From: Gymnogyps californianus
Lineage: Eukaryota > Chordata > Aves > Accipitriformes > Cathartidae
Length of the DNA: 64,000 bases
Assembly (NCBI RefSeq): GCF_018139145.2
Contig: NC_059482.1
Span: 12,455,794-12,519,793 of the forward strand
Direction: 5' to 3'
Part shown: piece by piece, positions 25,001 through 38,059 of the stretch
How positions within the stretch are numbered: position 1 is the stretch's first letter
Layout: each line of letters starts with the position of its first letter
Program-made: the position numbers and the translations under genes
Notes under the pieces: generated by a model
What the model saw: only the letters and a program-made list of their open reading frames with translations
Database searches by the model: none
Told to the model about the DNA's origin: nothing

Positions 25001-28000
25001 TGCAGCTCGAATGAATTAGGATTGTGCAAATTCATTGACAGTTCTAAGATTGCAGACATGTCAGGGCATATTTTGAAGATCTTGACATTGAATAGGTAAG
25101 GTGGAGGCTGAAGCTGGACTGGAAAACCTCTAATATTTCTGACAACACTCACAGGAAAAAGAACCCAGGCTGACTTTCAGATTCCGGATTGTTGGCAATA
25201 TAAGTAGGGAACAAAACATGTTCTTTTATGTTCATACTAAGAGTATGTGTTATAGAACAGGAAATCATAAATCCAGACCTCTGTAGGCTGTTTTTTACAA
25301 TATGCTTTTTTGGAGAAGAGCAGCAATTTTGATATCTCCCCCCGTCCCCACCTGGTATTATGCTGGTTTCTGTGCTTTGAGCATTAGGGGACTAGAATTT
25401 AGTTATTTCTGCTTCAAGTAGAAGGATTTTGTTCAGATTGATACTCTTCAGAGGCTTTAATTCTGGCTTAGAATTTGAGAGGAACGTAAGTTGTGTTTGG
25501 CATATGTGAAAAGTAAGCAGCTTGTATTTAGGCATTTAATTTTTGTATCCAAAATTCTTGGTTTCTAATTCTAAGGTAGAACCAAAAATCAAGGTAAAGA
25601 CACGCTTTCTCTTCCCCTCCTTCCCCTCCATAGGTACATGTATGTATTATTTTGCTCCTGACATAGTTAATTAACAAAATAATTCTGACTAAAGGAATTG
25701 TGGAATACTGCGGGTTTTTCTTCCCCAGTAATTTACGTTGCTTCATGTGTTACGTTGGGTGGTCAACCTTTTTATCTCGTGAGCTGCCTATTAAAAATCT
25801 CTATTTTGCAAAGATCTGCAGACAGATTTTCCATAACTTGTAAGAGAAAGCTCTCAGTGGTACAGGCAAGAGAGGGTGACAACTTGCTACAGGATAGTAG
25901 TGTTGTGAGATAACACTGGGCTGGTGCACAGCTAGAAAATACAGTACTGTTTCAGAACTGCACAGTAATAATGCTGGCCCCAGCAATCACTACTTGCTTG
26001 ATTCTTCCCCAAATCAGGGATTTAGATTAAAATCCTGCTGCCAGTCATGTGTTGTAGCCCCAGCTAAAGCCACACAAATCGAGAACAATTGGGCAAGGAG
26101 TACCTGCTTGTTCTGTGATTGAGAGCTTTGTGTTTCCTTTAACCTGGTGTTTTACTAACAATCATTCCTTTTGTTGCCCATAAAATGAACGACTTCTGCT
26201 GACTCCAGAAGACAGGTACTTCATTACCTTGCACACAAATAAGGGAAATGAGAGTGACACTTGGAAGAGAATAACATGAGTGTATTTGCAAATGGAATCC
26301 TGGTCATAAGCAGGAGTATTGTATACAATCTTAGCAAATTGTAAGCAGGAGTGAAAAGTCTGGGTTCTGGAGGCTGCTGGTGAATTTATCATGACACCAC
26401 CTGTTTCTTCCCAAGACTTTTTGAGTCAGCTATAGATACGTTGGCAATTCTCTTGCATCCAGCTTTTATCTCAAAGGCCAGCACTGTCTTGCCTACCAGC
26501 CTGATCCTGTTAGAGCACATTTCTGTATGGCTTTGTTATTTAAAGTGATGTGTATCTTCTTTACTGAAAGCCATAAAATCAACAGGGTCCCCTGCATGTC
26601 ATTCCCTCCTCTTCTATTGCCAGTAGTATCAGCTAGAAAACTTTTTTTAATATAATTTTGAAACCAATAATTAAGATGTACAAAGCTGGCTCCTCGCTTA
26701 TTGAGAAAGTAACACGGATTCTCCGCTCCCCACCTCCCCGCCTTGGCAATTTACATCTCCAAGTAATAGGTTACCTTGGTACTTGAAATTTGTTCATACA
26801 TGCAAAAAGCTACAACTGTAAGTTCCTGTTTAGTTTCTGGCAGAACAAATTGTGTATAATATTTGTTAACTGCTTTATTCTTTCCTTTGGAAACTGTGCT
26901 ACCTAGGGAAATATCCCATCTTTTAAAACTGACTTTAAGTAACAAAATTGACCTTAAATGTGGAAATATAGGTACATTCTTGCAAGAACTAAGAGCTCAG
27001 AGAAAATACAGTTGTATATTTTGCTATATCTTAAGAAATATTTCTGGTTAGAATTTAGATCAGTAATATTTTCAGTCAATTTTTATTTAAAAAAATTGAT
27101 AATGCATTTTAAAATGAATTTTCAAAGACTTTTTCAAAATTTGTGGTGTATATAAAAAACACAACAGAAGTACACAAGGATTATTTTCTTTCCCTAGTGG
27201 TAACAGGTCTCACTGAGTTTATGGAGAGGAAAATTGGCCTGTTTGGTCAAATATACTTCTTTATTATCCATTAGATATGAAAGGGAGTTCTGTAATGTTC
27301 TCTGAAAGCTTGCAAAATTAGGCTTTGTCAGAAGGGAAGGTGAATTTCAAAAGCAATAATCTGCTTTCAGTGGCAACCTGGATTAGTTAGGCTGTGAACT
27401 GACTTTGAATTCCTGGTGGCATAAAAGCAGATGAACCCAGCTTCCAGCTGTTATTCTGTAGCAATTTTAAGGTACAGACTATTCTGAGGAAATGACTCAC
27501 TGCCGGCAACGCATAGGAATATGGCTTCTATCACATGTCAGATCCTGACTGTGTTAAACCTGTGAAACTTTGATATCTAGGTCAAATACTGTACAGCTGT
27601 AAAAGAGCAGGTATGTCATGTGATCAGCAAAATTAAGTATGTAACTGGTTGCACAATTTCGTGGCACACCACCCATATAATAGCTCAATAATCATGACTG
27701 GAAGTAACAAACAAGTACATGAGAGGAACAAGGTTTGCATCAGAAAGCGTTTTGGTGATTAAAGAGCAAATACTAGGAATTAATTATAATTTAGAAAAGT
27801 TCCAGTCCTATTCTCATTAAAACCGATGGAAGCTGACAGGCAGCAAGATTAAGCTCGTAGTGCCTTTGAAGGATCTTAGTTTTAGTGCTGTCATTCAAAT
27901 TCTTTGCTTCGTCTCAAAACATGTACAGCATAAGCACCACAAAGAGCAGACAAATGTCAGATCACCAGAATGGCTCAGTGATGACACAGTAGGGTCACGT

Positions 28001-29433
28001 TATGATAGAGGAATGAATTTGTTCTCTCTGTCTTTTCTAAGCTGATCAACTGGGCTTCTGGTTGTGACGGTGTATGTGGTTTAGACACCTGTTCACTAGG
28101 AGCAGGGCCAAATCCGCCAATTAATTTCGTACCTACTTGTGCATTTTCACTGCTGAGTTCCGAAGGTACAATCATAAGCTTGATGATGGCTGCGCTCAGT
28201 TCAGCAGTGGATGTTGTAATAAATGGTACAAACTTACGGTGGTTGTGGTATAGTTAAATTTTCAATGTGGCAAAGCAATTCAGAGAGTCTGCCTAAATTC
28301 TCTGTATGCTTTTTACTAGCTCTGGAGCAAAATTTTTCAGTGGCCAGGACTGACCCATCAGAATGTACATTCAAAGTAGCCAATAAGCAGTCCCTTTATT
28401 ATTTATAGCGCAATCATTCATAAATGTATTTAAGAAAAGGGATGATCTATTTTCTACATGTTCCTTAAAGGGATTCCATTTTAGCTTCAATTGTAATTTT
28501 TACCTTTTTCAGTAGAATTTATTGACACAATGCCTAGCATAAGCCCTAGATTTTGCATCATCCTTTTGTCTGCAAGCATATTCACCAGCCGCTTAATTTG
28601 TCATAGCCCTGGAGGTATCAAAACTAATGAGCTTTGTTTGAATAGACTTTTTCCAGTTCATCTAGCACACTTTGGGGTAATCATTCAGTTTCTGTTTGCT
28701 TCTGATGTGAAGCATTGTGGGAAATATAAGAAAATAATGTTTAAAAAAAAAAAAGCAGTGTAAATTGTTAACAGCCACGTTCTCTGAAAAGCCCTAAAGA
28801 TGTTATATTTTTAATTTCACTATTATCGAAGTATTGTGAGTACCTTTAAGTACAATCATTACAAGATAATATCAAAGGAGAATCTGATAAAATGCTATTT
28901 TTCAATTAGCTCTGAGTTTAATACTTTGCTTTTTTAAGTATTTCACAGCTAACAAATCTTTAAACAATCTAACCTTTCAGGATTTGGAAGTGGACAAGAT
29001 AATAACTATGAATATATAATATTGCAGCAGTGGTAAGGGTTTAAAAATCTATTACTGGGATTACATACAGGAATACCTTTTATTGGTCAGACAATTGCAT
29101 TTTCATTTTTATAAAGTATTTCCCTATACTCAGTATTATACCGCAGAGATACACAAAAATGGAACGCAGAGGTGTGCACTGCATAAGTAATTTCTGAAAG
29201 TGTCAGATACTCTGTACGACATATGCTTTTAATCTCAAATTCCTAGGAAGATTTGTCCTTCTTGCCAATTAGGACAACATTTGTGGTTTATGTTATTTTT
29301 GCCTTGTATGCTCTAGAATAATGTATCTTTAACTTATAGGAAGTTTCCACTTACAGAATAAGGAGTTTCAAAATCTTTTTTCAGTTAGTGCAATGAGGAC
29401 AGATTCCCTAGAACTTTTGGTTAGTTTCGTCTT
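22068..29433. other. Noncoding stretch, no gene supported
   Basis: About 7.4 kb of AT-rich DNA. The longest frame, minus strand 24296-24679 (127 codons), opens at TTG and matches nothing. A minus-strand frame at about 27975-28250 reads like plausible protein but cannot be assigned. A short inverted repeat GTTCTGTGACAGAAC is centred near 24383. A possible fragment of the ancient palindromic repeat lies at 27805-27835 (TTCTCATTAAAACCGATGG). No RNA gene or clear transposon. Confidence 0.6.
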
Positions 29434-29450
29434 AAAAAAAAAAAAAAAAA
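29434..29450. repeat. Poly-A run (17 A)
   Basis: An uninterrupted run of 17 A with no AATAAA upstream and no visible target duplication. Simple repeat. Confidence 0.9.
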
Positions 29451-29695
29451 GTTCCTGGTAGGCCAGGCTCTAAATTTGATTGCTAAGCAGCTTAGTGAGT
29501 CATTATTTTTGAACAGGATATAATAAGCAACTGAAACTTACTGTGTGATAACTTTGCATCAGTAAAGCGTAACACTTCTAAATAGCCCATTACAGTCTAA
29601 AAAAGGTTGTTTCATATGAACAGTCCCAGGACCTCTTGGTATATTTTCACATTTCTCATTGTAAGTTGATGTGATGAAAAGCTTTTCCTGTAAAG

Positions 29696-29768
29696 CAGAG
29701 TGAGGAAGAGGGAGAAAGGAGGCGGAGGAAGAGATGGAAGGGCAAGAGAGGAGGGAAAGGGCAGGAGT
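29696..29768. repeat. Polypurine tract
   Basis: About 73 bases that are nearly all A or G on the plus strand (GGAAGAGGGAGAAAGGAGG-type), with isolated C or T. Such tracts can form triplex (H-) DNA and often bind GAGA-type factors; that is known of such tracts, not shown here. Confidence 0.75.
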
Positions 29769-31070
29769 TATTTGCTTTTTAAATCAATTACAATCTCCTT
29801 TGGAACTTTTTGTAATGCATTGTCATATTAAGATGACTTGGAAAAAAACTAGCAGGAGAAAGCATAAAGTTAGCAGTTAGCTGAAACTCAGCCTACCTAA
29901 AATTGAAGTAAGTAGAAACTGTGCCAAAGGTTGTATCTTTCCTTATTAACTGATTATTATTTTATATTGATACAGCACACTGCTGTGCCCTACAGGGATA
30001 CTCATGCTACCATTGAATAAGACATCCTAAGTATCAGAAGCAATGTTAGGTTCATCACCAACTCGTGTTCCTGAGGTTTATTTTACATCTCAGTTGGCCT
30101 AATTGGTATAAGTGGAGTTTTATACTAAGACAGCTACAATATTTCTGTGCCTATATTAGATCTTCTGGCTTTGTAGCTCTTCCTAGCTGCACTGTGCTGT
30201 GTAGACGTGCACTTAGTGACACAAATCAGTTTGCAATCCAGGGCTTCTGTGGGTTCCATGTGTGATATTGAGTACTTAGATGGCATTGACAAGCAGTGTT
30301 TGTCTTCTCGGAGATAGAGCTATAACTTCTGCTTGTTGCCTTCACTGGCTTATTCAGGCTTTCATCACTTTTGTATTGGATTGCTGCTGTGAAATCTCCC
30401 CTCTTGGAGGTCACTGGAAAGGCAGTTCAGAATACAGAATATCTTACGTGGATGGCTAAGCCAGCTTCAGTAAGTACAGTAGTTCACATAGTTAAGAAAA
30501 GAATGGTTTTGATTTATACTTTATATTATGACTTGGTTCTTAAGTATTGTAGAGTTAAGATTTGCTAAAGAGTGGTCTCTTGATTTCTATATCTGTGGAC
30601 ACGGAAGGGATCATTTTCAAACAAGAAACATGCCCAGAATAACTTATAATATAATTGAGACATCTTATATGAGAGTGCGGCACCTCTGGCTTCTTATCCT
30701 ATGGGAAGGCACCACCACTTTTCCTCCCTTACTATTGCTTAAATGTTTAGGACCAAGATGTGATTTTTCAATCACTGTCTATTTGGTGCAGCTTAATTGA
30801 ACCTTGTGTGCTAAACAGCGACCTACTCTCAAATCTCAGTCATAGAAACAAGTGCTTAGAGGGACTGCATTCAGAGAGGATGTCCAGGAAAAAAATTTGT
30901 CTAAAAATTCTTCCTGAAATGTTTTCTCTGAGGAAAGCCAGATGCTAAATCAAACTCAAAAGAAATCTAAGAAAGAATTGTTTTTGTGAGGCAAATTCTG
31001 TACTATCTATTTTCAAGGTTATGTTTTTTAATGTTCTGTCTTTCCTCCCACAAATTCTGCTCTTCATTCT
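29769..31070. other. Noncoding stretch, no gene seen
   Basis: Several 60-90 codon frames overlap on both strands at 30065-30948 without resemblance to known proteins. No repeat family was recognised. Confidence 0.6.
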
Positions 31071-31143
31071 TTTCTTTTTTTTTTTGTTTACTTTTTCTTT
31101 TGTTTGCTTGTTTACATTTTTATATATATATATATTTTTTTTT
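31071..31143. repeat. T-rich tract with (TA)n
   Basis: T runs broken by single G or C, then (TA)8 at 31120-31135, then another T run. The phenylalanine/leucine-rich frames over this region (plus strand) are products of the repeat. Confidence 0.85.
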
Positions 31144-34100
31144 AGTGTCTCTCTACTGTGGTATATTCTCAAGGATAAATTCATTCAGGTAACCTCAGCA
31201 TCATATCCATGTGGATTTTCCTATTCCGAAATGTCATTTCTTGGGATTAAACTGGTGATTTACAGGTTGGATTATTATAAAGTAGAACTCAAAGTACAGG
31301 GTTATGAAACATGTGTCTTGAAAAAACATCTATGTTATAGTTATAAATAATAAAATAGTAGTTTCATGAGAGAGGATGCTAAAATATTAAATGATGCTGC
31401 CTATTCTTTATCATGACATGTATTTAATGCACTTTGCTTTTTATTGTCTCTACCACTTTAAAAAAAAAGCTTACTTCAAACATTTAATTACAGTACATTA
31501 CAAGATGAGTTTCTTGTTGTAATTGGAGTAGATCTGGACTCTTTCTTTAACTTCCAGTGTTATGTATACCCTCGCATACTGGTTAAGGTTTATGCAAAGT
31601 TTTTGGGACCCATTAAGGTATTGTTGAAGGTTGCAGACAGATTTCTGTTACTTCCCTAGAAGTTTGGCATAGAAAAAATGTTAAACGTGCCATGTTTTAT
31701 AGTTTGCTTGATTTGTAGAATATGTTATTGGGGTTCAGTGCTAGGCAGTTACTTTAATATATTGTAAGAAACAGCACATTTCTTTCTAAACCATGTAACT
31801 GAAGTAACAGCAACCTTCATCCCAAACAGATGGACATGTCTCCACTGAGAACTCGGGGATTTGAGAGGGACACTGTGGGTGTAATGCTGTCACTGTTGCT
31901 TTGTGAAGTGTGGAGGATTATGGGAGAGTGGCTGACATCCAAGGAAATAATGGAACTATAGGGACAAAAAAGCCAAAGGATGGGATAGAATTTGACTCTG
32001 AGAGATGCTTAAAAAGCATTTCTGAGCTATGCAACAATTAGAAAGGAGCTTGGAACCAAGAATAAAGACTTCTGTGTTCCTTGTAAATAAACATAATTGC
32101 AGTGGAGTAACTGTGTTATCAGATTGTGCTTCTAAGAGAAACAAGCTGGCCTGAACTTTAGCTAATCACTCAAGGGGGGAAAAAAAAAAAATCACATTTA
32201 GAGAAGCAGTATATACTTTCTGTATTCAGGGGCTGCCATGCAATATTGGGTTACACAAAGCATTTATTCCTCAGGATAGCATGATTCCTGAGTTGAGTAT
32301 ACACATATCATCTCAGGCCTTCAAGACGTCACCATTTTTGTCAGACACTTGCTCTACTCTTCCTCCTCCTTTGCTGGATATTACTTGTGGCATTTAGCCT
32401 TTTTGGGTTTATTATGGTAATAGTTTGATTTTTACGGCAGTGGGTGTAGATACTGTTCTTGATACACTTGTGGAAACCTAAATAGAGGTATATCTGAGGG
32501 TTTTTTTTGCAGTCTGAAGTAGATCACACTCCTAAGTACTACTGTACTGATGAGTTTGAATAAGCTGTTGAGTGCAACACACAAATTTGGTCAGACTGAC
32601 TATCTGTCAACTTATGTTAGAAATTTGGAATATCTAGTTTGGCATATCTAGGACAAAGTTGCTAAAAAACGCTGGTAAAAGCACCAAACACTTTATGATT
32701 AGACACTTGGTTTTCAGCAGTAACAAAAATGGACCAGAAAAAGTCCCTGAAAGGAACAAATTAAAGGCTGCAGTTAACCTTATGAGACTTTGCCTTTGTT
32801 TGAATTACTACCTGGATTAACAATCATTGCAATGATAGAAGGCGTTAGTGCAGACAAGCTTAAATATTTTTGATGATGTGTTGTTTAAACAACATTTCTA
32901 TTTTTTGCTGTAAAATAAGTTTTTATATCAGCACCCTAGAATGTTTATATTTTCTAATACTGGAAGGTTCTGCCGCAATCAAACTTTAATTTTGCTGTAA
33001 TGTATTTGTTCAGTGAATAAATTTATCCAGCTGTAAGTAGACACTTACTTTTAAAATATGTAAGGTCTTACAGACTTTTAATTAAGGTTTTCTAATTAGT
33101 ACATCAAAATAATTCCCATTTTTAAAATTAAAAAGAAAATTTAATTATGCAGGTGATTTGTTTTCCATATGAATAATGCCAGTGAAATCAGTGGGGCTAC
33201 TGTGAGAGGCGATCCAAATATAGGCTGCTTATACCTGTTTCCTGCTTTGTAGCTTTGCATGCTTTAATGTGTCAGGAGGGGGGCAAAGCATGGAACTGAC
33301 GTGGAGGTGGAGCCCTGTGGGCTGAAGGCATGTATTTTTGCAAGTTTGGACCTACAATGGCATAATACTTGCTAGACCAATTTTTGCTGAACATAAAGAT
33401 GTAATGCGACATCAGTCGATCCTTTAGAGCAGTGTGCTTGGGAGATTGTTGGTACACACCATTTGTGGAATGTATTCAGTGGAGAGAAGCAGCCAAATAA
33501 TGGCTGAAGGGAAATATTTATTTGTTTATTTTAAAATGAACCCACTGTGAGATATGAATGCTAGTTCGACATTGCAGTTGAATTAAATCCTATAAAACTG
33601 ACACAGATTATAGCAGCATTGTTCAGCTGACAAAAATGTATGGAGTACAGTGGACACTGACTCACGTTGGCAGGAATCAGCTTTAGGGAATTCTGCTTCA
33701 CCAAACAGATCTCTTTACTTCTAATATTTGACAGTGTAGCCATTCAAAGGAATCAAAGATGAGAAATATGAAAAGGGAGGGATACTTTAGAATAACTACC
33801 TTCAGCTGGAAATGAAATCGGATATTAATTCTTAAAGAAACATAAAATTCAAAACCTCTGAAAGAAGGAAAAATACAAATGTATTTTTTATGAAGACTTT
33901 TGTTAAAACCTTGGAGGTCTTCCTTTATTCTAACATCCAAAGGTGAATATGAAATTTGTTGCTAGAAAATTACGTATCATTGTGGAACTCGTATAAGATG
34001 CACTCAACAGTTAAATGGAATTTTTATCTGTAATCTTACAGAAGATTTATATAAATTACCTTATAAAAACATGGTAATAGAGGGAAAGAGTACCAAAAAA

Positions 34101-36539
34101 GTAATAGCAGAATTGTCAGAAGACATGAGGAAGCTTGAATAGTATGTAAGATGCATTCTGAGTTTTGATTATTGTACACATGGTTTAAAAAATTCAAACA
34201 TGCATGGCTGCATGTATTGTGTAATTTCTGATGCTAGAGGAAATACAGACCAGTGGATTACTTCCTCCTTGAGTATTTGATGCAAACACATAGTATAAGC
34301 AGTTTGGAGTTACAGAAAGTCTGTCAGGCTTTGTTTTTCTCCTATAACATGTTAAGATGTATTTGTTCTCATATCTCACATATAGAATATCTCCTGTATT
34401 CAGGAAAGGTTAGCTTAGTAACAGTAATTCATGAGAATGAGTGTGAAGGTTTCTGATGAAAGTGTGACATAGTTGGATTAGAACAGGTTATGGACAGTTA
34501 TTTTCTATTCTGCTAGCTACGAGAAATGACTGTACATTCTGTGCTACACTGACTTTTGATTCCATGTCAGTTTGACACTGAGTTTTGCCATTTTTCTCCC
34601 AAATTTGCTGTTTAAGCAGTGGCTTCCAGCATTTTGTTTGGTTTTCTAGGAAGAAACTACGTTGCTCTCCCTATGGAGTTTTGCAGAGGACATTAGCAAA
34701 AGCAACGAAAAAGTTCCTCTGGATCTTGCAGTAGAACTATTGATTGTCCTTATATTGCTTGTAGGTGTTTCATTAAAACAATTACAGATGGGTTTCTCTG
34801 ACTGGTTTCTCACTTGGGGTCTGCTGTGAACATTGAGCCTTGGAAGTGACATCATTCCCGCTTTCTGTCCCTATTTCTGGTGATCTATGCAGAATGGTTC
34901 TTCAGTGGGAGGGGGTTTGGTTTCTTGCTGCTGGAACTCCTCTGGGATGTATAGGCAAAAGGTGGAACATCACTGATTTGAAGAGGGGAAAAGTACTGTT
35001 TGGATAACTGCCTCTCCTCATAATCTTTATAGATTTATCTACACAGTAGCCAGAGTTAGAATTGCCACATGTTTGATAGCTCAGGAATTTAATATGAGCA
35101 CGTGTTCTCTAATAGTTGACTTTTCTTCCCAGTTCATTGACCTGATTTCTTTCATGGATTTTCTTTGTAAGTATGGATACTGGACATGTTATCCACTGGA
35201 AAAGTAATGAAGCAGCTACCCTCCAGGCTGGAACACAACTAAGTTCCAGCAGTGCTGATGTTCATATTAAGCACTGTGAATAGCATGTAGGGTCAAATCC
35301 TGTTTATGTTTGGGGTCAGATCACGTTTGTTGTGGTACAGGAGCTGTTTGGTGCTGTTTTGTTCACACTGACTTGGAAGGAAGGGGAATCTGTACATCCT
35401 TGTTAGAACTGGTAGGTAAAAATAGGTTGGTTGATTTTTTTTTTTGTTAATTTTTTTTAATGCTATTTGAACTTAATCTGTAAGAATGTAAGGTCTTGTT
35501 TCTACTGAGTTATGTTAAACTACACTGAAGTTTGTATATTTTTTTGATTAAGGATATTCAAATTAAGTCAAAGGTGCTTATAGCCTTTGTATAGCCTTTG
35601 ATGGCCATATCTTTTAAATAAAGCAACTGTTTTGGCAAAGCTTGAGTAGAAAGTTAAAGTGCGCGTTTGGAATAGATCTCCTCATCTATTGCATTAGTCA
35701 GTTCCAGAATGGATAAATGCAGATGAAGAAGTGATTAGGAGTGTAATATTTTAGAGAACTTTTTAGTAGTTTTGTCTTAGTTATCCTGCTGGAATGCCAG
35801 TTTTCAGACAATCATCACACTTGAACTTGGTTTCTGATACTCAGTTCAACAGTGGCTGAAGGATATTAGCCAGCCAAGTGCTGCTCAGATGTTGGTATTC
35901 TGTAATATTTATGGTTGGGGTAAGGTAAGCTATAATCTAGGAGGGTGACATTAACTTGTTAATAAGGATAATGGTCAGTTGATGCCAGCACCTCCATTAA
36001 TGATGTGGGAGCATGGTAATTACAAGAATGAAATTCTTGCTTTGATGCCCAGCTCTCAGGTTCTGGAGAGCTGCATGGATGGCTGTTTTCAAGATGCTTG
36101 GTTAACAGCACATTGTATTATTGGTGGCTTCTGACTTATATTTAAATGTGTATGTACTCTTGGTCCATGTATGTGGTTTGGTGTTTTGGTTTTTTTTTTA
36201 CCAGCTTATCCTGTGTTGAATGAATGCTTTTTTCCCCACTTTTCTTTGTTATGCCATCCTGTTTGTTCTGAGGTATGTTTTCATAGGGGAGTTTAAAATG
36301 AGCTTCCCGACACGTGTATTCTTTAGCTAATTCTGAACATGACATAAAAAGGAATCTTTTTCTGCTACAGTAAATATTTTTGTAATACAGTATGCTTATT
36401 TAATGTAAGTAGGTTTCTGAGATACCGTGCAAAATGGGACCCAATTTTATTAGAGTAGCCTAAAGAACTGAATAAATCCTTTAAGCCAATTGTATAAAAA
36501 TGCAAATTTAAGTCAAGCAATTAAAAACAGATAGAAATT
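31144..36539. other. Noncoding stretch, no gene seen
   Basis: About 5.4 kb of AT-rich single-copy DNA with short A runs (32178-32189) and T runs (35427-35457). A segment near 33176-33205 (AGTGAAATCAGTGGGGCTA) may be one arm of the ancient palindromic repeat. No coding frame longer than 80 codons except repeat-driven ones. Confidence 0.65.
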
Positions 36540-36780
36540 AGAGATTTGGATTTTGCAGAGCAAGCTTTCCACAGCCACTGCCAGATTACTATGCAATTTA
36601 TCTGGATTCTGTCAGCGATAGTCAGACTAGATTTTGATAAAGAGCAGCAAATCTGTCCCTCCGTAGCTCCTGTGACTTGCCGCAAATTTCATTCAAGTTG
36701 AAGCTCTGTACAATCCCTTGAATAATTTGGAGTTAATCATTTGTACTTCACAGCCTCTGATAGGCCTTAGACTTGGGGGG
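36540..36780. other. Candidate conserved noncoding block
   Basis: Compositionally balanced, complex sequence (for example ACTATGCAATTTATCTGG and TTCATTCAAGTTGAAGCTCT) standing in AT-rich surroundings. It is free of simple repeats and has no open frame. It contains octamer-like ATGCAAT and homeodomain-type TAAT sites. This texture is typical of conserved enhancers, but without an alignment it is only an impression. Confidence 0.3.
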
Positions 36781-36956
36781 TGGGAACAGATTTGGCTTTT
36801 TAATCGCCTTGTATATTGTACAGCGTGAGATAAATGACATAGACTGTCTGAAATCTACATTCTTGCTTCTGATGCAAAACTGTAATTAATTTTGTGCAGT
36901 GTTTCAGAATTGATCGTGGTCACTTGAATTTCTAATTTTTCATTCACTTCAAAGAC

Positions 36957-36977
36957 TTTTTTTTTTTTTTTTTTTTT
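36957..36977. repeat. Poly-T run (21 T)
   Basis: An uninterrupted run of 21 T between CAAAGAC and AAAGAATG. No retroposed body is visible on either side. Confidence 0.95.
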
Positions 36978-37879
36978 AAAGAATGTGCTTAGAGTGTGTG
37001 AATGCTCTCTGATGCTAGTGTACTAAATGACTATTTTACGCCTCTTTTTCAATAAGGTGAAACAGAGGTCAAGGCATGTGGCTTGTGTTTATTGCTGTCC
37101 CAGCCTGCTTCAGGATGTATTTTCTGAATTACAGTAAAATACAATCAAACTTATGAAATTACATCTAAATACTTAGCCTGCACAGTATTCACTTCTGTGC
37201 CTTGTAGAAATCCAAAAGGCTTCTTTCAGAAATTGTTTTCAGTATAAAACAATTAAGCACAATTTAGGCAATAATTACCCTAATTAACCACACTATAATG
37301 TTTGTATTCAAGATTATAGAAACATTGTATCTGTTCTCTACTGCAATAATAACAAGTCTTCCTAATTTCTCTGTATTGATAGTACTTGTATGTGCTTCTT
37401 TGTTTGGTATATTTCACTGTAAAAATATTTGTCAGTGAAAGATTGAACAATATGAATGAATTTGATTATGCCATTGTCAAAAACCCCATGCATCACAATT
37501 TCTTGTTTTTAATCACTACTGTAAACCTCACAGCCTGAGGGCATAGTTTTAATTTGGGTGCCTTACTAATGAAAAGAAAAAAATAATTGTTTTGCCTGGA
37601 TTTAATAATAAGCAATAAAATCAGCCAACCAGATTTTACCTCTGCATTCAATCTCTTTTTTATTATAAAACATTTTTGTCCTTTTTTTAGATTACAGGCG
37701 TAGATACCGAACATTTTACTAATAAATATTTCAGTTTGCTTATGAAGGCTAATGCTGTCATCTGAATATGGAATTATATTTCTTTCATGCTTCATTATCA
37801 TTTCATGGTAGTAATGACAGTGAGGCGATGGAATATTTACAGGCTTTTCAGAAGACATTTATACAATACATTTCCCTGA
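36978..37879. other. Noncoding stretch, no gene supported
   Basis: AT-rich, with several TAATTA homeodomain-type motifs at 37230-37300. The 121-codon minus-strand frame at 37493-37858 has an AT-driven lysine/isoleucine/phenylalanine composition and no recognised domain, so no gene is called. Confidence 0.55.
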
Positions 37880-38005
37880 AGGGCACCTAGGCTTAAAGAT
37901 ACATTATCCTTTTATAAAACACTGCCCAGAATCCCAATTTCTGAATCAACCAATCAGAACTTGTTTTGCAGCAGTTACTGCTAAAACCCTCAAGCCAGTC
38001 TCATA
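37880..38005. other. Candidate conserved noncoding block with CCAAT box
   Basis: Complex, repeat-free sequence containing AACCAATCAGAAC, a good NF-Y-type CCAAT core, at about 37949-37961. It is followed within 80 bases by a G-rich run. The combination could be promoter-like, but no TATA, CpG cluster or downstream exon is visible. Confidence 0.3.
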
Positions 38006-38024
38006 TTAATCCTGTGAATCTGGT

Positions 38025-38059
38025 GGGGGGGTGCGTGTGAGTGGAGGGCTGGGGAGGGG
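38025..38059 (+). repeat. G-rich run, quadruplex-prone
   Basis: G runs of 7, 3, 4 and 4 at 38025-38031, 38046-38048, 38051-38054 and 38056-38059. The first loop is 14 bases, so any quadruplex would be irregular. Confidence 0.6.

Noticed and set aside
37493..37858. 121-codon minus-strand frame
   Set aside because: Composition follows AT-richness; no family resemblance and no exon boundaries.
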